64,000 nt of DNA from Bacteroidaceae bacterium. Its GTDB lineage: Bacteria > Bacteroidota > Bacteroidia > Bacteroidales > Bacteroidaceae. A program made the translations under genes and the position numbers. Of this stretch, positions 26,986-35,637 are shown piece by piece. The notes under the pieces are model-generated. The model saw only the letters and a list, made by a program, of their open reading frames with translations. It was not told where the DNA came from and made no database searches. Positions within the stretch are counted from its first letter, which is position 1; the number at the start of each line of letters is the position of its first letter. The stretch spans positions 33,275 through 97,274 of the forward strand of contig JAFYQQ010000049.1 of the NCBI GenBank assembly GCA_017559845.1, read 5' to 3'.

Positions 26986-27079
26986 CGTTTGCGCAGCCCC
27001 GTAGGCGGATGAAAGTTTTTGCCATAGGTGCTACAAGCCTGGAGTTGGGGCGGCGGATGACTAAATATGAAATAGGAAA

Positions 27080-28384
27080 ATGATGATGGATATCGCATCG
27101 CTATACCGGATTTATCAGGAACATCCGGTGGTAACCACGGACAGCCGAAAATGTCCGTCGGGCAGTATGTTTTTCGCGCTTCGTGGCGAGACGTTCAATG
27201 GCAACCAGTATGCCAGGCAGGCGTTGGAGCAGGGGTGTGCAGTGGCAGTGGTGGACGATGGCTCGGTTGTCCCTCCCGGAGATGCCCGTTTTGTGCTGGT
27301 GGATGATGTCTTGTCCACTCTCCAGCAGTTGGCGGCATGGCACCGCAGACAGTGGGGCGGACCCGTGGTCCAGGTAACCGGAACCAACGGAAAGACCACC
27401 ACCAAGGAACTCCTGGCCGCCGTCCTTGGCCGCAAATATAACGTGCATTATACGCAGGGCAATCTCAACAACCATATTGGCGTGCCCCTGACCCTCCTTG
27501 GCATGCGTGCCGAACACAATTTGGCCGTGGTGGAGACCGGAGCCAACCATCCTGGCGAGATTGCGCAGCTTTGCGGTTATGCTCAGGCCGACTGCGGTCT
27601 GATCACCAATGTGGGCCGCGCCCATTTGGAGGGCTTTGGCTCGTTTGAGGGTGTCAAGCGCACCAAGGGCGAGCTTTATGACGATCTGAAGGCCCGCGGC
27701 AAGTTCATCTTCCTCAATGCGCAGGATGACGATTTGAGGCAGATGGCCGCAGAACGGGGATTCTGCACCTCCGATGCGCCCCATTGCAAACCCTATGCCG
27801 AAGGCCGCGTTTCGGCTTGCGCTCCCTTTGTGGAGTTCCAGTGGCGCGAGGGCGAAGCACAGCCTTGGCACACCGTGTCCACTCATCTGGTGGGGGCATA
27901 CAATCTTGCCAACTTGCGTGCGGCCGTAACGGTGGGACTCCACTTTGGCGTGCCTGCGTCGGACATAGAAGATGCTTTGGCCGCTTATGTGCCCACGAAT
28001 AGCCGTAGCGAATGGCGCAATACCGATAGGAACCGTCTTCTGGTAGATGCCTACAACGCCAATCCGGCAAGCATGGCGGCGGCGCTTGACAATTTTGACT
28101 TGATTGAGGGTGAGAACAAGATGGTGATCCTGGGCGATATGCGCGAACTGGGCGCGGACAGCCACAAAGAGCATCAGCGCATTGTGGCCCGCCTTGAACA
28201 GATGCAGTTGCAGGAAGTGTGGCTTGTGGGCAGCGAGTTTGCCGCCACCCGCCACCCCTTCCGCTCGTTTGCCAATGTGGAAGAGGTAAAGCAGGAGCTG
28301 GCGCAGCGTCCGCTCTTTGGCCGCACCATTCTGATAAAGGGCAGCAACGGCATACGTCTGCAACAACTTCCCGAACACTTATAA
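27080..28384 (+). CDS. murF: UDP-MurNAc-tripeptide--D-Ala-D-Ala ligase
   Basis: 434 aa. Adds D-Ala-D-Ala to the peptidoglycan precursor in the cytoplasm using ATP. Mur-ligase order is clear: VTTDSRKCPSGSMFFALRGE near the N-terminus, P-loop VTGTNGKTTTKE (about 98-109), GNLNNHIGVPLTLL, VETGANHPGEI, ITNVGRAHLEGFGS and VDAYNANPASM (about 318). Three ATGs (27080, 27083, 27086) are possible starts. tcdA follows 12 bp downstream. Confidence 0.96.
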   Translation: MMMDIASLYRIYQEHPVVTTDSRKCPSGSMFFALRGETFNGNQYARQALEQGCAVAVVDDGSVVPPGDARFVLVDDVLSTLQQLAAWHRRQWGGPVVQVTGTNGKTTTKELLAAVLGRKYNVHYTQGNLNNHIGVPLTLLGMRAEHNLAVVETGANHPGEIAQLCGYAQADCGLITNVGRAHLEGFGSFEGVKRTKGELYDDLKARGKFIFLNAQDDDLRQMAAERGFCTSDAPHCKPYAEGRVSACAPFVEFQWREGEAQPWHTVSTHLVGAYNLANLRAAVTVGLHFGVPASDIEDALAAYVPTNSRSEWRNTDRNRLLVDAYNANPASMAAALDNFDLIEGENKMVILGDMRELGADSHKEHQRIVARLEQMQLQEVWLVGSEFAATRHPFRSFANVEEVKQELAQRPLFGRTILIKGSNGIRLQQLPEHL

Positions 28385-28396
28385 TCCATCATCCCC

Positions 28397-29152
28397 ATGA
28401 AACAGTACGATGCCATATTCAACCGTGCCGAACGGCTTTTGGGTGCCGACTTCATGCAAAGGGCGGCACGCTGTCGTGTGATAGTGTTCGGCGTGGGGGG
28501 CGTGGGAAGCTGGTGTGCCGAGGGACTTGTACGCTCCGGCATAGGGCACCTCACCTTGGTGGATTCCGACTGCGTAAGCGTTACCAATATCAACCGTCAG
28601 CGAATGGCCACTGTGCACACGGTGGGGCGTCCCAAGGTTGAGGCCCTGCGCGAACAGCTCCTTGACATCAATCCCGAGGCCGACATCGCCATCGTACAAC
28701 AGTTCTACAGCGAGGAGAACGCATCGCAGTTCCGTCTGGAACAATATGATTATGTGATAGATGCCATAGACAGCCTGGCCAGCAAGGCCGCGCTCATCCT
28801 TCACGCCACCTCTTGCGGCATTCCGCTCTTTTCCAGCATGGGAGCCGCATTGAAGTTCGACCCCACCGCCATTCGCGTAGCCGAGTTCTGGAACGTAAAG
28901 GGCTGTCCGTTGGCAAGGGCGTTGCGCCAGCGTTTCAAGAAGCAGCACACCTTTCCGCGCCACAAGTTCCAATGCGTCTTTAGCGAGGAACTTCTGGCCA
29001 ACCGCGGCGAGGAAAAGCCCGAACCCCTTGCCGGCGAAGCCTCAATGGTGGTGACGCACGGCAACGGCTCGTTGGCACACATCACCGCCATATATGGTTT
29101 CACCCTTTCGGGCCTTGTCCTTCAGCATTTGGAAAATCGTTCCGAACTTTAA
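28397..29152 (+). CDS. tcdA: tRNA threonylcarbamoyladenosine dehydratase
   Basis: 251 aa E1-like (ThiF-fold) enzyme that cyclises t6A to ct6A in tRNA using ATP. Motifs: VFGVGGVGSWCAEGLVRSG (about 30-48), LVDSDCVSVTNINRQ (about 54-68), YVIDAIDSLASKAAL (about 119) and FSSMGAALKFDPT. The length and the absence of the ThiF/MoeB zinc cysteines fit TcdA (CsdL/YgdL). In an operon with murF. Confidence 0.92.
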   Translation: MKQYDAIFNRAERLLGADFMQRAARCRVIVFGVGGVGSWCAEGLVRSGIGHLTLVDSDCVSVTNINRQRMATVHTVGRPKVEALREQLLDINPEADIAIVQQFYSEENASQFRLEQYDYVIDAIDSLASKAALILHATSCGIPLFSSMGAALKFDPTAIRVAEFWNVKGCPLARALRQRFKKQHTFPRHKFQCVFSEELLANRGEEKPEPLAGEASMVVTHGNGSLAHITAIYGFTLSGLVLQHLENRSEL

Positions 29153-29237
29153 ATTGGTTGCTTATAGAGCGGTTCCGAATTCTCAAAGTTATATCCGAAT
29201 CAAGAAGAAAAGATTCATCTATTTAGAGTAGAAATAT

Positions 29238-29290
29238 GCTGAAGCCTTCGGAAATCGCCTCAAAATTGATGGATTTCCGAAGAATTCAGC
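29238..29290 (+). terminator. Terminator of murF-tcdA
   Basis: Nested stems GCTGAA/TTCAGC (29238-29243 with 29285-29290) and CTTCGGAAATC/GATTTCCGAAG, then T-rich TTATTTTTAT. A -7 box TAAATTTG (29334-29341) for the next gene follows. Confidence 0.7.
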
Positions 29291-29373
29291 TTATTTTTAT
29301 ATCAATTCATGAGTGTCATCCAAAAAAATAAAGTAAATTTGCACTCGTAATTGATCCACAAATTTGACAAACC

Positions 29374-30771
29374 ATGCTCATAGGTCGTGAAAAAGAAAAG
29401 AATGAATTGTTGGATGTATTTCATTCCAATGCATCTGAGTTTGTTGCCATATATGGTAGGCGTAGAGTTGGCAAGACATACCTGATACGTGAAACATTCG
29501 ACTATCAATTTGCATTCCAACATACAGGCATACTTGACGCTCCTCTCAAAGAACAACTTAAGGAGTTTAGGCAGTCGCTTTATAATATGGGAATGAAGAA
29601 AAGGGCATTACCACAGTCATGGAGTGATGCCTTCCATATGCTTGAAGATTGGTTAAGCAGCCTTCCTGAAGGCAAAAAGGTTGTATTTATTGATGAGTTA
29701 CCATGGATGGATACTCCCCGTTCAAACTTTATACGAGCTCTTGACCATTTTTGGAATGGTTGGGCAACAACACGGCGCGATATTCTGCTGATAGTATGTG
29801 GCAGTGCTACATCATGGATTATAGACAACATCATCATGAACTATGGAGGACTTCACAATCGTCTTACCAAGAAGATCCACTTACGACCATTCACACTAAG
29901 TGAATGCGAAAAATATAGTTCAAGCCTAAATCTGGGATTTACAAAGAGGAATGTTATGGAAACATACATGGCAATAGGTGGTATCCCTTATTATTGGAGC
30001 TTTATGAAGAAAGGTCAAAGTGTGGCACAGAATTTTGACCACATGTTCTTTGATGAAGATGGTGAAATGACTAGAGAATACGATGCACTTTATGCTTCCC
30101 TTTTTAAAAATCCGACTATTCACATATCAATCATTCAAGCATTAGCAACAAAGAAAATCGGATTGAAGCGTGATGACATTCTCAAAAAAGCCAAATTAAA
30201 AGATTCGGGAGTCTTTAGCAAGGCATTAAAGGAACTCGAACAATGTGGATTTATCAGAAAGTACACATGCATTGGAAAGGAAGTAAAAGATTCTGTTTAT
30301 CAACTGATGGACAATTACACATTATTCTACTTCCAATTTGTAATGAAGAACAATAATGGTGACAAACATTTCTGGACAACAATGTATAATTCACCTCTCC
30401 ATAACACATGGGCAGGACTGGCATTTGAACGAGTTTGCCTACAGCACATTGAACAGATAAAGAAAGCGCTCGGATTCGGTGCAGTTATCAGTACTGCACA
30501 TGCATGGCCTCGTAAAGAAGCGCAAATTGACTTACTCATTGACCGAAACGATGACACGATAAACATTTGTGAGATGAAATACAGCAAGAGTCTTTATCAC
30601 CTTACAGAGGAAGATACATTGAAGATGCAGTATCGTCTGGATTTATTCCGAGAAGAAACTGGAACAACTAAATCTATTCATCAGACCTTGATTACTTCTT
30701 ATGGTGTTACTCCAAACTCAAATACTAATCAGATTCAGAGTATGCTGACAATGGATGACTTGTTCCAATAG
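29374..30771 (+). CDS. AAA ATPase (ATPase_2/archaeal type) with DUF234 nuclease-like C-terminus
   Basis: 465 aa. N-terminal P-loop ATPase: IGREKEKNELLD, Walker A GRRRVGKTYL (about 29-38), Walker B VVFIDELPWMD (about 102-112), sensor region LIVCGSATSWI. A winged-helix-like middle (about 265-310) leads to a DUF234-type end with EAQIDLLIDR and NICEMKYSK (about 384-404), a D...ExK pattern typical of PD-(D/E)XK nucleases. Family members are common and poorly understood, often near mobile or defence genes. It has its own -7 box and is followed 29 bp later by the RhuM-Fic gene. Confidence 0.85.
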   Translation: MLIGREKEKNELLDVFHSNASEFVAIYGRRRVGKTYLIRETFDYQFAFQHTGILDAPLKEQLKEFRQSLYNMGMKKRALPQSWSDAFHMLEDWLSSLPEGKKVVFIDELPWMDTPRSNFIRALDHFWNGWATTRRDILLIVCGSATSWIIDNIIMNYGGLHNRLTKKIHLRPFTLSECEKYSSSLNLGFTKRNVMETYMAIGGIPYYWSFMKKGQSVAQNFDHMFFDEDGEMTREYDALYASLFKNPTIHISIIQALATKKIGLKRDDILKKAKLKDSGVFSKALKELEQCGFIRKYTCIGKEVKDSVYQLMDNYTLFYFQFVMKNNNGDKHFWTTMYNSPLHNTWAGLAFERVCLQHIEQIKKALGFGAVISTAHAWPRKEAQIDLLIDRNDDTINICEMKYSKSLYHLTEEDTLKMQYRLDLFREETGTTKSIHQTLITSYGVTPNSNTNQIQSMLTMDDLFQ

Positions 30772-30800
30772 CTGTTGTTGAACGAAATTTTGGCGATGTT

Positions 30801-31796
30801 ATGAACGAGAACAATCAAATAATAATCTATCAGACCGAGGACGGACAGACGCAGGTGGATGTCCGCATGGAGAATGAAACGGTGTGGCTGACACAAGCTC
30901 AGATGGCTGAGCTGTTTAAATCGTCAAGAACAAATATAGTTGAGCATATCCAACATATTTATGACGAAGAAGAATTGGACGAAATTTCAACTTGTCGGAA
31001 ATTCCGACAGGTTCGGCAAGAAGGGAAACGAATGGTTACCCGTGAGATGCCTATGTATAATCTTGACATGATTATCTCTGTAGGTTATCGTGTCAACTCA
31101 AAACGTGGTGTCAAGTTCCGTCAATGGGCCAACCGAATCCTCAAACAATACCTGGTGAAAGGCTATGCTGTGAACGACCGTCTTCGTCGCGACCAGTTGG
31201 GCGAGCTTCGCCAGTTGGTGCAAGTGGTGGGCCGTACTCTACAAAGTCGGGACATTACAGCCTCGGCAGACGGGCAAGCCCTTTTTGATGTGGTGGTGGA
31301 CTACACCTATGCCCTTGATACGCTGGATAATTACGACTATGAGCGTCTCTGCATAGAACGCACCACCTCGCCCGAAACTCCCTTCCGTGCCACTTACGAG
31401 AATGCCATGGCCGAAATCTGCCGACTGCACAACAAGTTCGGCGGCAGCCAATGGTTCGGCAACGAGAAGGACGATTCCTTCAAGAGCAGTATCGGACAGA
31501 TTTATCAAACCTTCGGAGGCGAGGAACTCTATCCGTCGGTGGAAGAGAAAGCCGCCATGCTCCTTTACCTTGTCACCAAGAACCATTCGTTCAGTGATGG
31601 CAACAAGCGCATAGCCGCCACTCTTTTCCTTTGGTTCCTGAACAACAACGGTGTCCTATACCGCCCCGACGGCACCAAGCGTTTGGCCGATAACACCCTC
31701 GTTGCCCTTACGCTGATGATTGCCGAGAGCCGCACCGAGGAAAAGGATGTGATGGTGAAGGTGGTGGTGAATCTGATAAATCAACGGAATGAGTGA
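30801..31796 (+). CDS. RhuM-Fic/DOC fusion protein
   Basis: 331 aa. N-terminal RhuM (virulence protein) domain, about 8-150: TVWLTQAQMAELF, NIVEHIQHI, KRMVTREMPMYNLDMIISVGYRVNSKRG. The C-terminal Fic/DOC domain (about 170-325) has the active-site motif HSFSDGNKRIA (about 262-272). That matches HxFx(D/P)[AG]N[KG]R, with Lys where classical AMPylating Fic enzymes have Gly, as in Doc-type kinases. It probably modifies a host protein or acts as a toxin. No separate antitoxin gene is seen. RhuM-Fic genes are frequent passengers of type I restriction loci, as here. Confidence 0.87.
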   Translation: MNENNQIIIYQTEDGQTQVDVRMENETVWLTQAQMAELFKSSRTNIVEHIQHIYDEEELDEISTCRKFRQVRQEGKRMVTREMPMYNLDMIISVGYRVNSKRGVKFRQWANRILKQYLVKGYAVNDRLRRDQLGELRQLVQVVGRTLQSRDITASADGQALFDVVVDYTYALDTLDNYDYERLCIERTTSPETPFRATYENAMAEICRLHNKFGGSQWFGNEKDDSFKSSIGQIYQTFGGEELYPSVEEKAAMLLYLVTKNHSFSDGNKRIAATLFLWFLNNNGVLYRPDGTKRLADNTLVALTLMIAESRTEEKDVMVKVVVNLINQRNE

Positions 31797-31880
31797 TAAT
31801 ACGATTCCATTACAGTAAAGAATCTTTACAAAATTATGTGCTATTAGGATGCTGGTCTTAATGGCATATATGAGAATTAT

Positions 31881-31954
31881 CCAGTTGGGCGGAAAAAAGT
31901 GCCCAGTTGGAAAAAAATATGTTTCCAGTTAGAAAAATTTTTTTCCCTAACTGG
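31881..31954. repeat. CCAGTTGG motif array at exact 22-bp spacing
   Basis: CCAGTTGG at 31881, CCAGTTGG at 31903, CCAGTTAG at 31925, then the inverted CTAACTGG at 31947. Starts are exactly 22 bp apart, about two helical turns. A/T tracts fill the gaps. The last two form an 11-bp hairpin (TTTCCAGTTAG with CTAACTGGAAA). Looks like an operator or iteron array. Confidence 0.6.
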
Positions 31955-32152
31955 AAACCCTGTATTGGGGGGTTATTGGCATTTTCCTGCATTTGCACCA
32001 TATTTTACGTTAAAAGGCTTCAGTAATACAGAAAAAGACGCGGTAAAAAGATTTGACAGAATATAGCCTTTCCCAGTACAAAGTATTGTCAAAGGTTGGA
32101 CAATGCTTTATCACAGCCAAACTAATGATTTGTCTTGGGAGAGGTAAAATAT

Positions 32153-32212
32153 CTCAGTACCACTTTGAGTGCATGGTAAGTGGTACTGCAGTACCAGCTA
32201 ATTGGTACTGAG
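32153..32212. repeat. Nested GTACC/GGTAC palindrome cluster
   Basis: CTCAGTACC (32153-32161) pairs with GGTACTGAG (32204-32212). GTACCACTT (32157-32165) pairs with AAGTGGTAC (32178-32186). GGTACTGCAGTACC (32182-32195) is itself a perfect palindrome. The pairings exclude one another, so either alternative RNA folds or a multi-site operator is possible. Confidence 0.55.
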
Positions 32213-32328
32213 GTGTCAGTTTATTGGTTTTGTAGTGTAAGTAAGCTGGTACGCAAATTTTAACTCCTCTATACCCAATATTAGTATACATATAACTAAC
32301 ATGTTGAAGGAAGATGAGTTACAATAAG

Positions 32329-32372
32329 ATTCAGTTATTAAGGAATACTTAACAACTACTTCTGGTGGCAAG
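32329..32372. repeat. 44-bp direct repeat, copy 1
   Basis: Shares ATTCAGTT...AAGGAAT, ACTTAACAACT and GGTGGCAAG with copy 2 at 35300-35343, with small differences in between. Each copy can fold as a short stem (AGTT.TTAAG with CTTAA.AACT). The two copies bracket the XRE-hsdM-dinD block. Confidence 0.65.
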
Positions 32373-32582
32373 CATTCTTTGCAATAATATTATTGTTATC
32401 TGCTAAGTATGTTATATGCCATCGTTGCCTGAAAATTATGAAAGTTTAGTTGGCGCTTTTTAGGCTAGGGGCCAATAAATAATTAAAATCAACATTTACA
32501 GGACAAAAAATTGAAATAAAAAGATGTGGTTTCGCATATTATCACTAAATTTGCGGAAAACGCCAATAAAATGAGTAGATAA

Positions 32583-32774
32583 ATGGAAGATTTAAATAGG
32601 TTAAAAGTAGTATTGGTTGAACAAAAGAAAACCGGTAAATGGCTTGCCGAGCAACTTGGCAAAGACCCTTCAACGGTTTCCAAATGGTGCTCCAATAAAA
32701 TGCAACCTTCTTTGGAGATGCTGGTAAAAATTGCACGAACCCTCAATGTAACACCCAAAGATTTGATAAATTAA
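32583..32774 (+). CDS. XRE-family HTH regulator of the restriction locus
   Basis: 63 aa, essentially one helix-turn-helix domain: KTGKWLAEQLGKDPSTVSKWCSNKMQPSLEMLVKIARTL is the classic XRE layout, with the recognition helix at STVSKWCS. Probably a controller protein timing restriction and modification expression. A -7 box lies 30 bp upstream. hsdM follows 39 bp after the stop. Confidence 0.87.
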   Translation: MEDLNRLKVVLVEQKKTGKWLAEQLGKDPSTVSKWCSNKMQPSLEMLVKIARTLNVTPKDLIN

Positions 32775-32813
32775 TTGATAAGAAGAAAGAAGAGGTTTAA
32801 TAAATATATGGTT

Positions 32814-34346
32814 ATGGCTAAAAAAAAAGAAAATATAGAAGAACCTTTGGAAAAGCAGTTGTGGAAAGCTGCCGATAAACTACGTAAAAACATAGATGCT
32901 GCGGAGTATAAACACGTGGTACTTGGACTTATCTTTTTGAAATATATATCTGTTTCTTTCGAAGAGTTGTATACCAAATTACAAGCGGAGATTGAAATGG
33001 GTGCTGACCCTGAAGACCGTGAAGAATACAAGGCGGAAAATGTATTTTATGTGCCGTTGGAAGCTCGCTGGAGTAGTTTGGTGGCTAATGCCAAGAGTCC
33101 TAAGATAGGCAAGTTCATTGACGAGGCGATGGATGCCATTGAAAAGGACAATCCTATTTTGAAGGGTGTGTTGCCGAAAGTCTTTGCACGTCCTAATCTT
33201 GATCCGACAAGCCTTGGAGAACTGATTGACTTGATAGGGAATAGCACGTTGAATACAAATACGAATAGTGCCGACCTTTTGGGGCATGTATTCGAATATT
33301 TCTTGGGAGAATTTGCGTTGGCAGAAGGCAAGAAGGGTGGTCAGTTCTACACCCCTCGAAGTGTAGTTGAACTGCTTGTGAATATGCTGGAACCTTACAA
33401 AGGCCGTGTGCTCGACCCTTGTTGTGGTTCGGGGGGGATGTTTGTACAGAGCGAAAAGTTTGTCAAGGAACATCAAGGACTCATTAACGACATATCCATT
33501 TATGGTCAAGAAAGCAATCAGACCACTTGGCGGCTTTGTAAAATGAATCTTGCCATTCGTGGCATTGATGCTTCACAAGTGAAATGGAATACCGAAGGTT
33601 CTTTCTTGAACAATGCTCACCGCGATGTGAAAGTAGATTATGTGATAGCCAATCCTCCTTTTAATGATAGTGATTGGAGTGGTGACTTGTTGCGTACAGA
33701 CGGACGTTGGAAATATGGAGTTCCCCCTACTGGCAATGCAAACTTTGCTTGGATTCAGCATTTCATCTATCATTTGGCGCCGGGAGGCCAAGCTGGTTTT
33801 GTGTTGGCGAAAGGTGCTTTGACTTCCAAGAGTGGTGGCGAAGGAGAAATCCGTAAAGAATTGGTAAAGGCTGGTTTGGTAGATTGTATCGTTAATCTAC
33901 CTGCTAAGTTGTTCCTTAATACCCAGATACCGGCTTCGTTGTGGTTCCTTAGCCGCAACCGTAATGCAACCGACCGTTTCCGTGAACGTGGTGGAGAGAT
34001 TCTTTTCATTGATGCCCGCAATATGGGACACCTGATAAATCGTCGTACTCGTGAGTTCAGTCCTCAGGATATTCAGAAGATTGCCGATACATATCACCAA
34101 TGGAGAAACAAAGAAGGTAATTATGAGGATGTGCCGGGTTATTGTGCATCTGTGTCTATTGCCAAGGTGGCTGAATTGGATTATGTGCTTACTCCAGGAC
34201 GTTATGTCGGTCTCCCCGAGGAAGAAGACGATTTCAACTTTGCCGAACGCTTTTCAGCTTTGAAAGCTGAATTTGAAGAGCAACTGAAAGAAGAGGCACG
34301 CTTGAATAAGTTGATTTTGGAGAATTTGGAGAAGATTAAACTTTAA
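32814..34346 (+). CDS. hsdM: Type I restriction system methyltransferase HsdM
   Basis: 510 aa from ATG 32814 (ATG 32808 and TTG 32775 are alternatives; AGAAGAGG about 15 bp upstream supports an ATG start). N-terminal HsdM_N helical domain (EKQLWKAADKLRKNIDAAEYKHVVLGLIFLKY is spread over the first 45 residues). The N6-adenine methylase core has LDPCCGSGGMF (about 199-209), GQFYTPRSVV and the catalytic NPPF (about 279-282). It forms the M2S methylase with HsdS and supplies SAM-dependent DNA methylation. Confidence 0.95.
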   Translation: MAKKKENIEEPLEKQLWKAADKLRKNIDAAEYKHVVLGLIFLKYISVSFEELYTKLQAEIEMGADPEDREEYKAENVFYVPLEARWSSLVANAKSPKIGKFIDEAMDAIEKDNPILKGVLPKVFARPNLDPTSLGELIDLIGNSTLNTNTNSADLLGHVFEYFLGEFALAEGKKGGQFYTPRSVVELLVNMLEPYKGRVLDPCCGSGGMFVQSEKFVKEHQGLINDISIYGQESNQTTWRLCKMNLAIRGIDASQVKWNTEGSFLNNAHRDVKVDYVIANPPFNDSDWSGDLLRTDGRWKYGVPPTGNANFAWIQHFIYHLAPGGQAGFVLAKGALTSKSGGEGEIRKELVKAGLVDCIVNLPAKLFLNTQIPASLWFLSRNRNATDRFRERGGEILFIDARNMGHLINRRTREFSPQDIQKIADTYHQWRNKEGNYEDVPGYCASVSIAKVAELDYVLTPGRYVGLPEEEDDFNFAERFSALKAEFEEQLKEEARLNKLILENLEKIKL

Positions 34347-34363
34347 TTTAATACAAGAAAAAG

Positions 34364-35218
34364 ATGGATATTCAAAAGGTAAATCAATATAAGAATGCTT
34401 TTGATGCTATTGCTCAAAGTATAGCGGACGAGAGTGGAGAACATATCGAAGTATGGTATGCTCGTGAGTTGCAAAATGTGTTGGGATATGCAAGATGGGA
34501 AAATTTTGTGGTTGCCATTAATCGTGCCATTGAATCCTGTAAAACGCAGAATATCAATGTGGATGACCATTTTCGTGAGGTCACGAAAATGGTCGTATTA
34601 GGTAGTGGTGCTCAGCGAGCAGTACAAGATTTTATGCTTACCCGATATGCTTGTTATATTATTGCTCAAAATGGGGATCCAAAAAAGGAAGAAGTGGCTT
34701 TTGCTCAAAGTTATTTTGCGATTCAAACCCGTAATGCGGAATTGATTGAAGAGCGTTTGCAATTACTTTCCAGATTGGAAACTCGTGAAAGATTGAGAAG
34801 TTCGGAAAAGCAACTAAGTCAAAACATTTATCAACGTGGGGTAGATGATAGAGGTTTTGGACGAATTCGTTCAAAAGGTGATACAGCCTTGTTTGGTGGA
34901 GTCAATACCGAACAGATGAAAAAGCGTTTGGGGGTGAAAAGTGGTGCTTTGGCTGATCATTTGCCGACATTGACCATTGCTGCTAAAAATCTTGCAACGG
35001 AAATGACCAATTACAATGTAGAGCAGAAAGACTTGTATGGAGAAATGCCTATTACTCACGAACATATACAAAATAATCAAAGTGTTCGAGGTATGTTGTT
35101 GCAACGTGGTATTCGCCCGGAAGAATTACCCCCCGCAGAAGATATTAAGAAAGTTGAGCGTAGGGTTGCTCGTGAAGAAAAGCAATTAGAGAAGAATACG
35201 AAAAAGTTGCCGAAATGA
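34364..35218 (+). CDS. dinD: DinD-like protein
   Basis: 284 aa, the length of E. coli DinD. The N-terminal BRO/antirepressor-like region has EVWYARELQNVLGYARWENFV and the middle LSEKQL-type stretch is SSEKQLSQNIYQRGVDD. In E. coli DinD is SOS-induced and interferes with RecA filaments. DinD genes recur inside type I restriction operons of Bacteroidota. It starts 17 bp after hsdM. Confidence 0.9.
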   Translation: MDIQKVNQYKNAFDAIAQSIADESGEHIEVWYARELQNVLGYARWENFVVAINRAIESCKTQNINVDDHFREVTKMVVLGSGAQRAVQDFMLTRYACYIIAQNGDPKKEEVAFAQSYFAIQTRNAELIEERLQLLSRLETRERLRSSEKQLSQNIYQRGVDDRGFGRIRSKGDTALFGGVNTEQMKKRLGVKSGALADHLPTLTIAAKNLATEMTNYNVEQKDLYGEMPITHEHIQNNQSVRGMLLQRGIRPEELPPAEDIKKVERRVAREEKQLEKNTKKLPK

Positions 35219-35299
35219 AGATATAATTTTTTGCCACCTCTAAATAAAATATGACTAAATACAATGATAATGTATTGTTAAACAAGATGTTAATATAAA

Positions 35300-35343
35300 A
35301 TTCAGTTGTAAGGAATTACTTAACAACTGCCGTAGGTGGCAAG
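35300..35343. repeat. 44-bp direct repeat, copy 2
   Basis: Second copy of the repeat at 32329-32372. It lies 27 bp before the 83-aa gene, which itself begins like hsdS. Confidence 0.65.
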
Positions 35344-35369
35344 AAATATAACATCTAAAAGGAATAAAT

Positions 35370-35621
35370 ATGAGTGAGTGGAAAGAATATATAACTGTTG
35401 AGAATCTGACGCTGGTTGTTGGTATTGTAACATTGCTTGTTACATATCTTTCTTATAGATACATGCGCAAGAGTGACAAGCGAAATGCTCGGAATCTTCT
35501 TGAATGTAAGGAAGCGTATAAGAGAGAACTGGAACTATGGGATAAATTAGGTATGGGTTCGCAAGATATAAAAGAAAGAATGGCAAAAAGGGCAATGCTT
35601 GAAAAGGAAATAGAGCAATAA
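35370..35621 (+). CDS. Small single-pass membrane protein in the restriction operon
   Basis: 83 aa, not a known family. One transmembrane helix at about 12-30 (LTLVVGIVTLLVTYLSYRYM) and then a charged, probably helical tail (NLLECKEAYKRELELWDKLG). Its first seven residues, MSEWKEY, nearly repeat the HsdS start MGEWKEY 268 bp downstream, and the DNA matches too. It sits 16 bp before hsdS. It may be an accessory protein or a by-product of recombination at the hsdS 5' end. Confidence 0.6.
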   Translation: MSEWKEYITVENLTLVVGIVTLLVTYLSYRYMRKSDKRNARNLLECKEAYKRELELWDKLGMGSQDIKERMAKRAMLEKEIEQ

Positions 35622-35637
35622 AAAAAGCAGTTGTGAT

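Larger units (their letters stand above)
31797..32582. other. 786-bp non-coding region between RhuM-Fic and the restriction genes
   Basis: No convincing gene. It holds a palindrome GTAAAGA/TCTTTAC (31815-31829), an 8-bp motif array at 22-bp spacing (31881-31954), a dense GTACC/GGTAC palindrome cluster (32153-32212), the first copy of a 44-bp direct repeat (32329-32372), a TTGGC/GCCAA hairpin (32450-32475) and a -7 box TAAATTTG (32546-32553) for the XRE gene. Composition is AT-rich. Confidence 0.6.

Noticed and set aside
27101..28378. 425-aa open frame antisense to murF
   Set aside because: It is a mirror of a GC-rich coding gene; murF on the plus strand has all family motifs, and the antisense frame has none.
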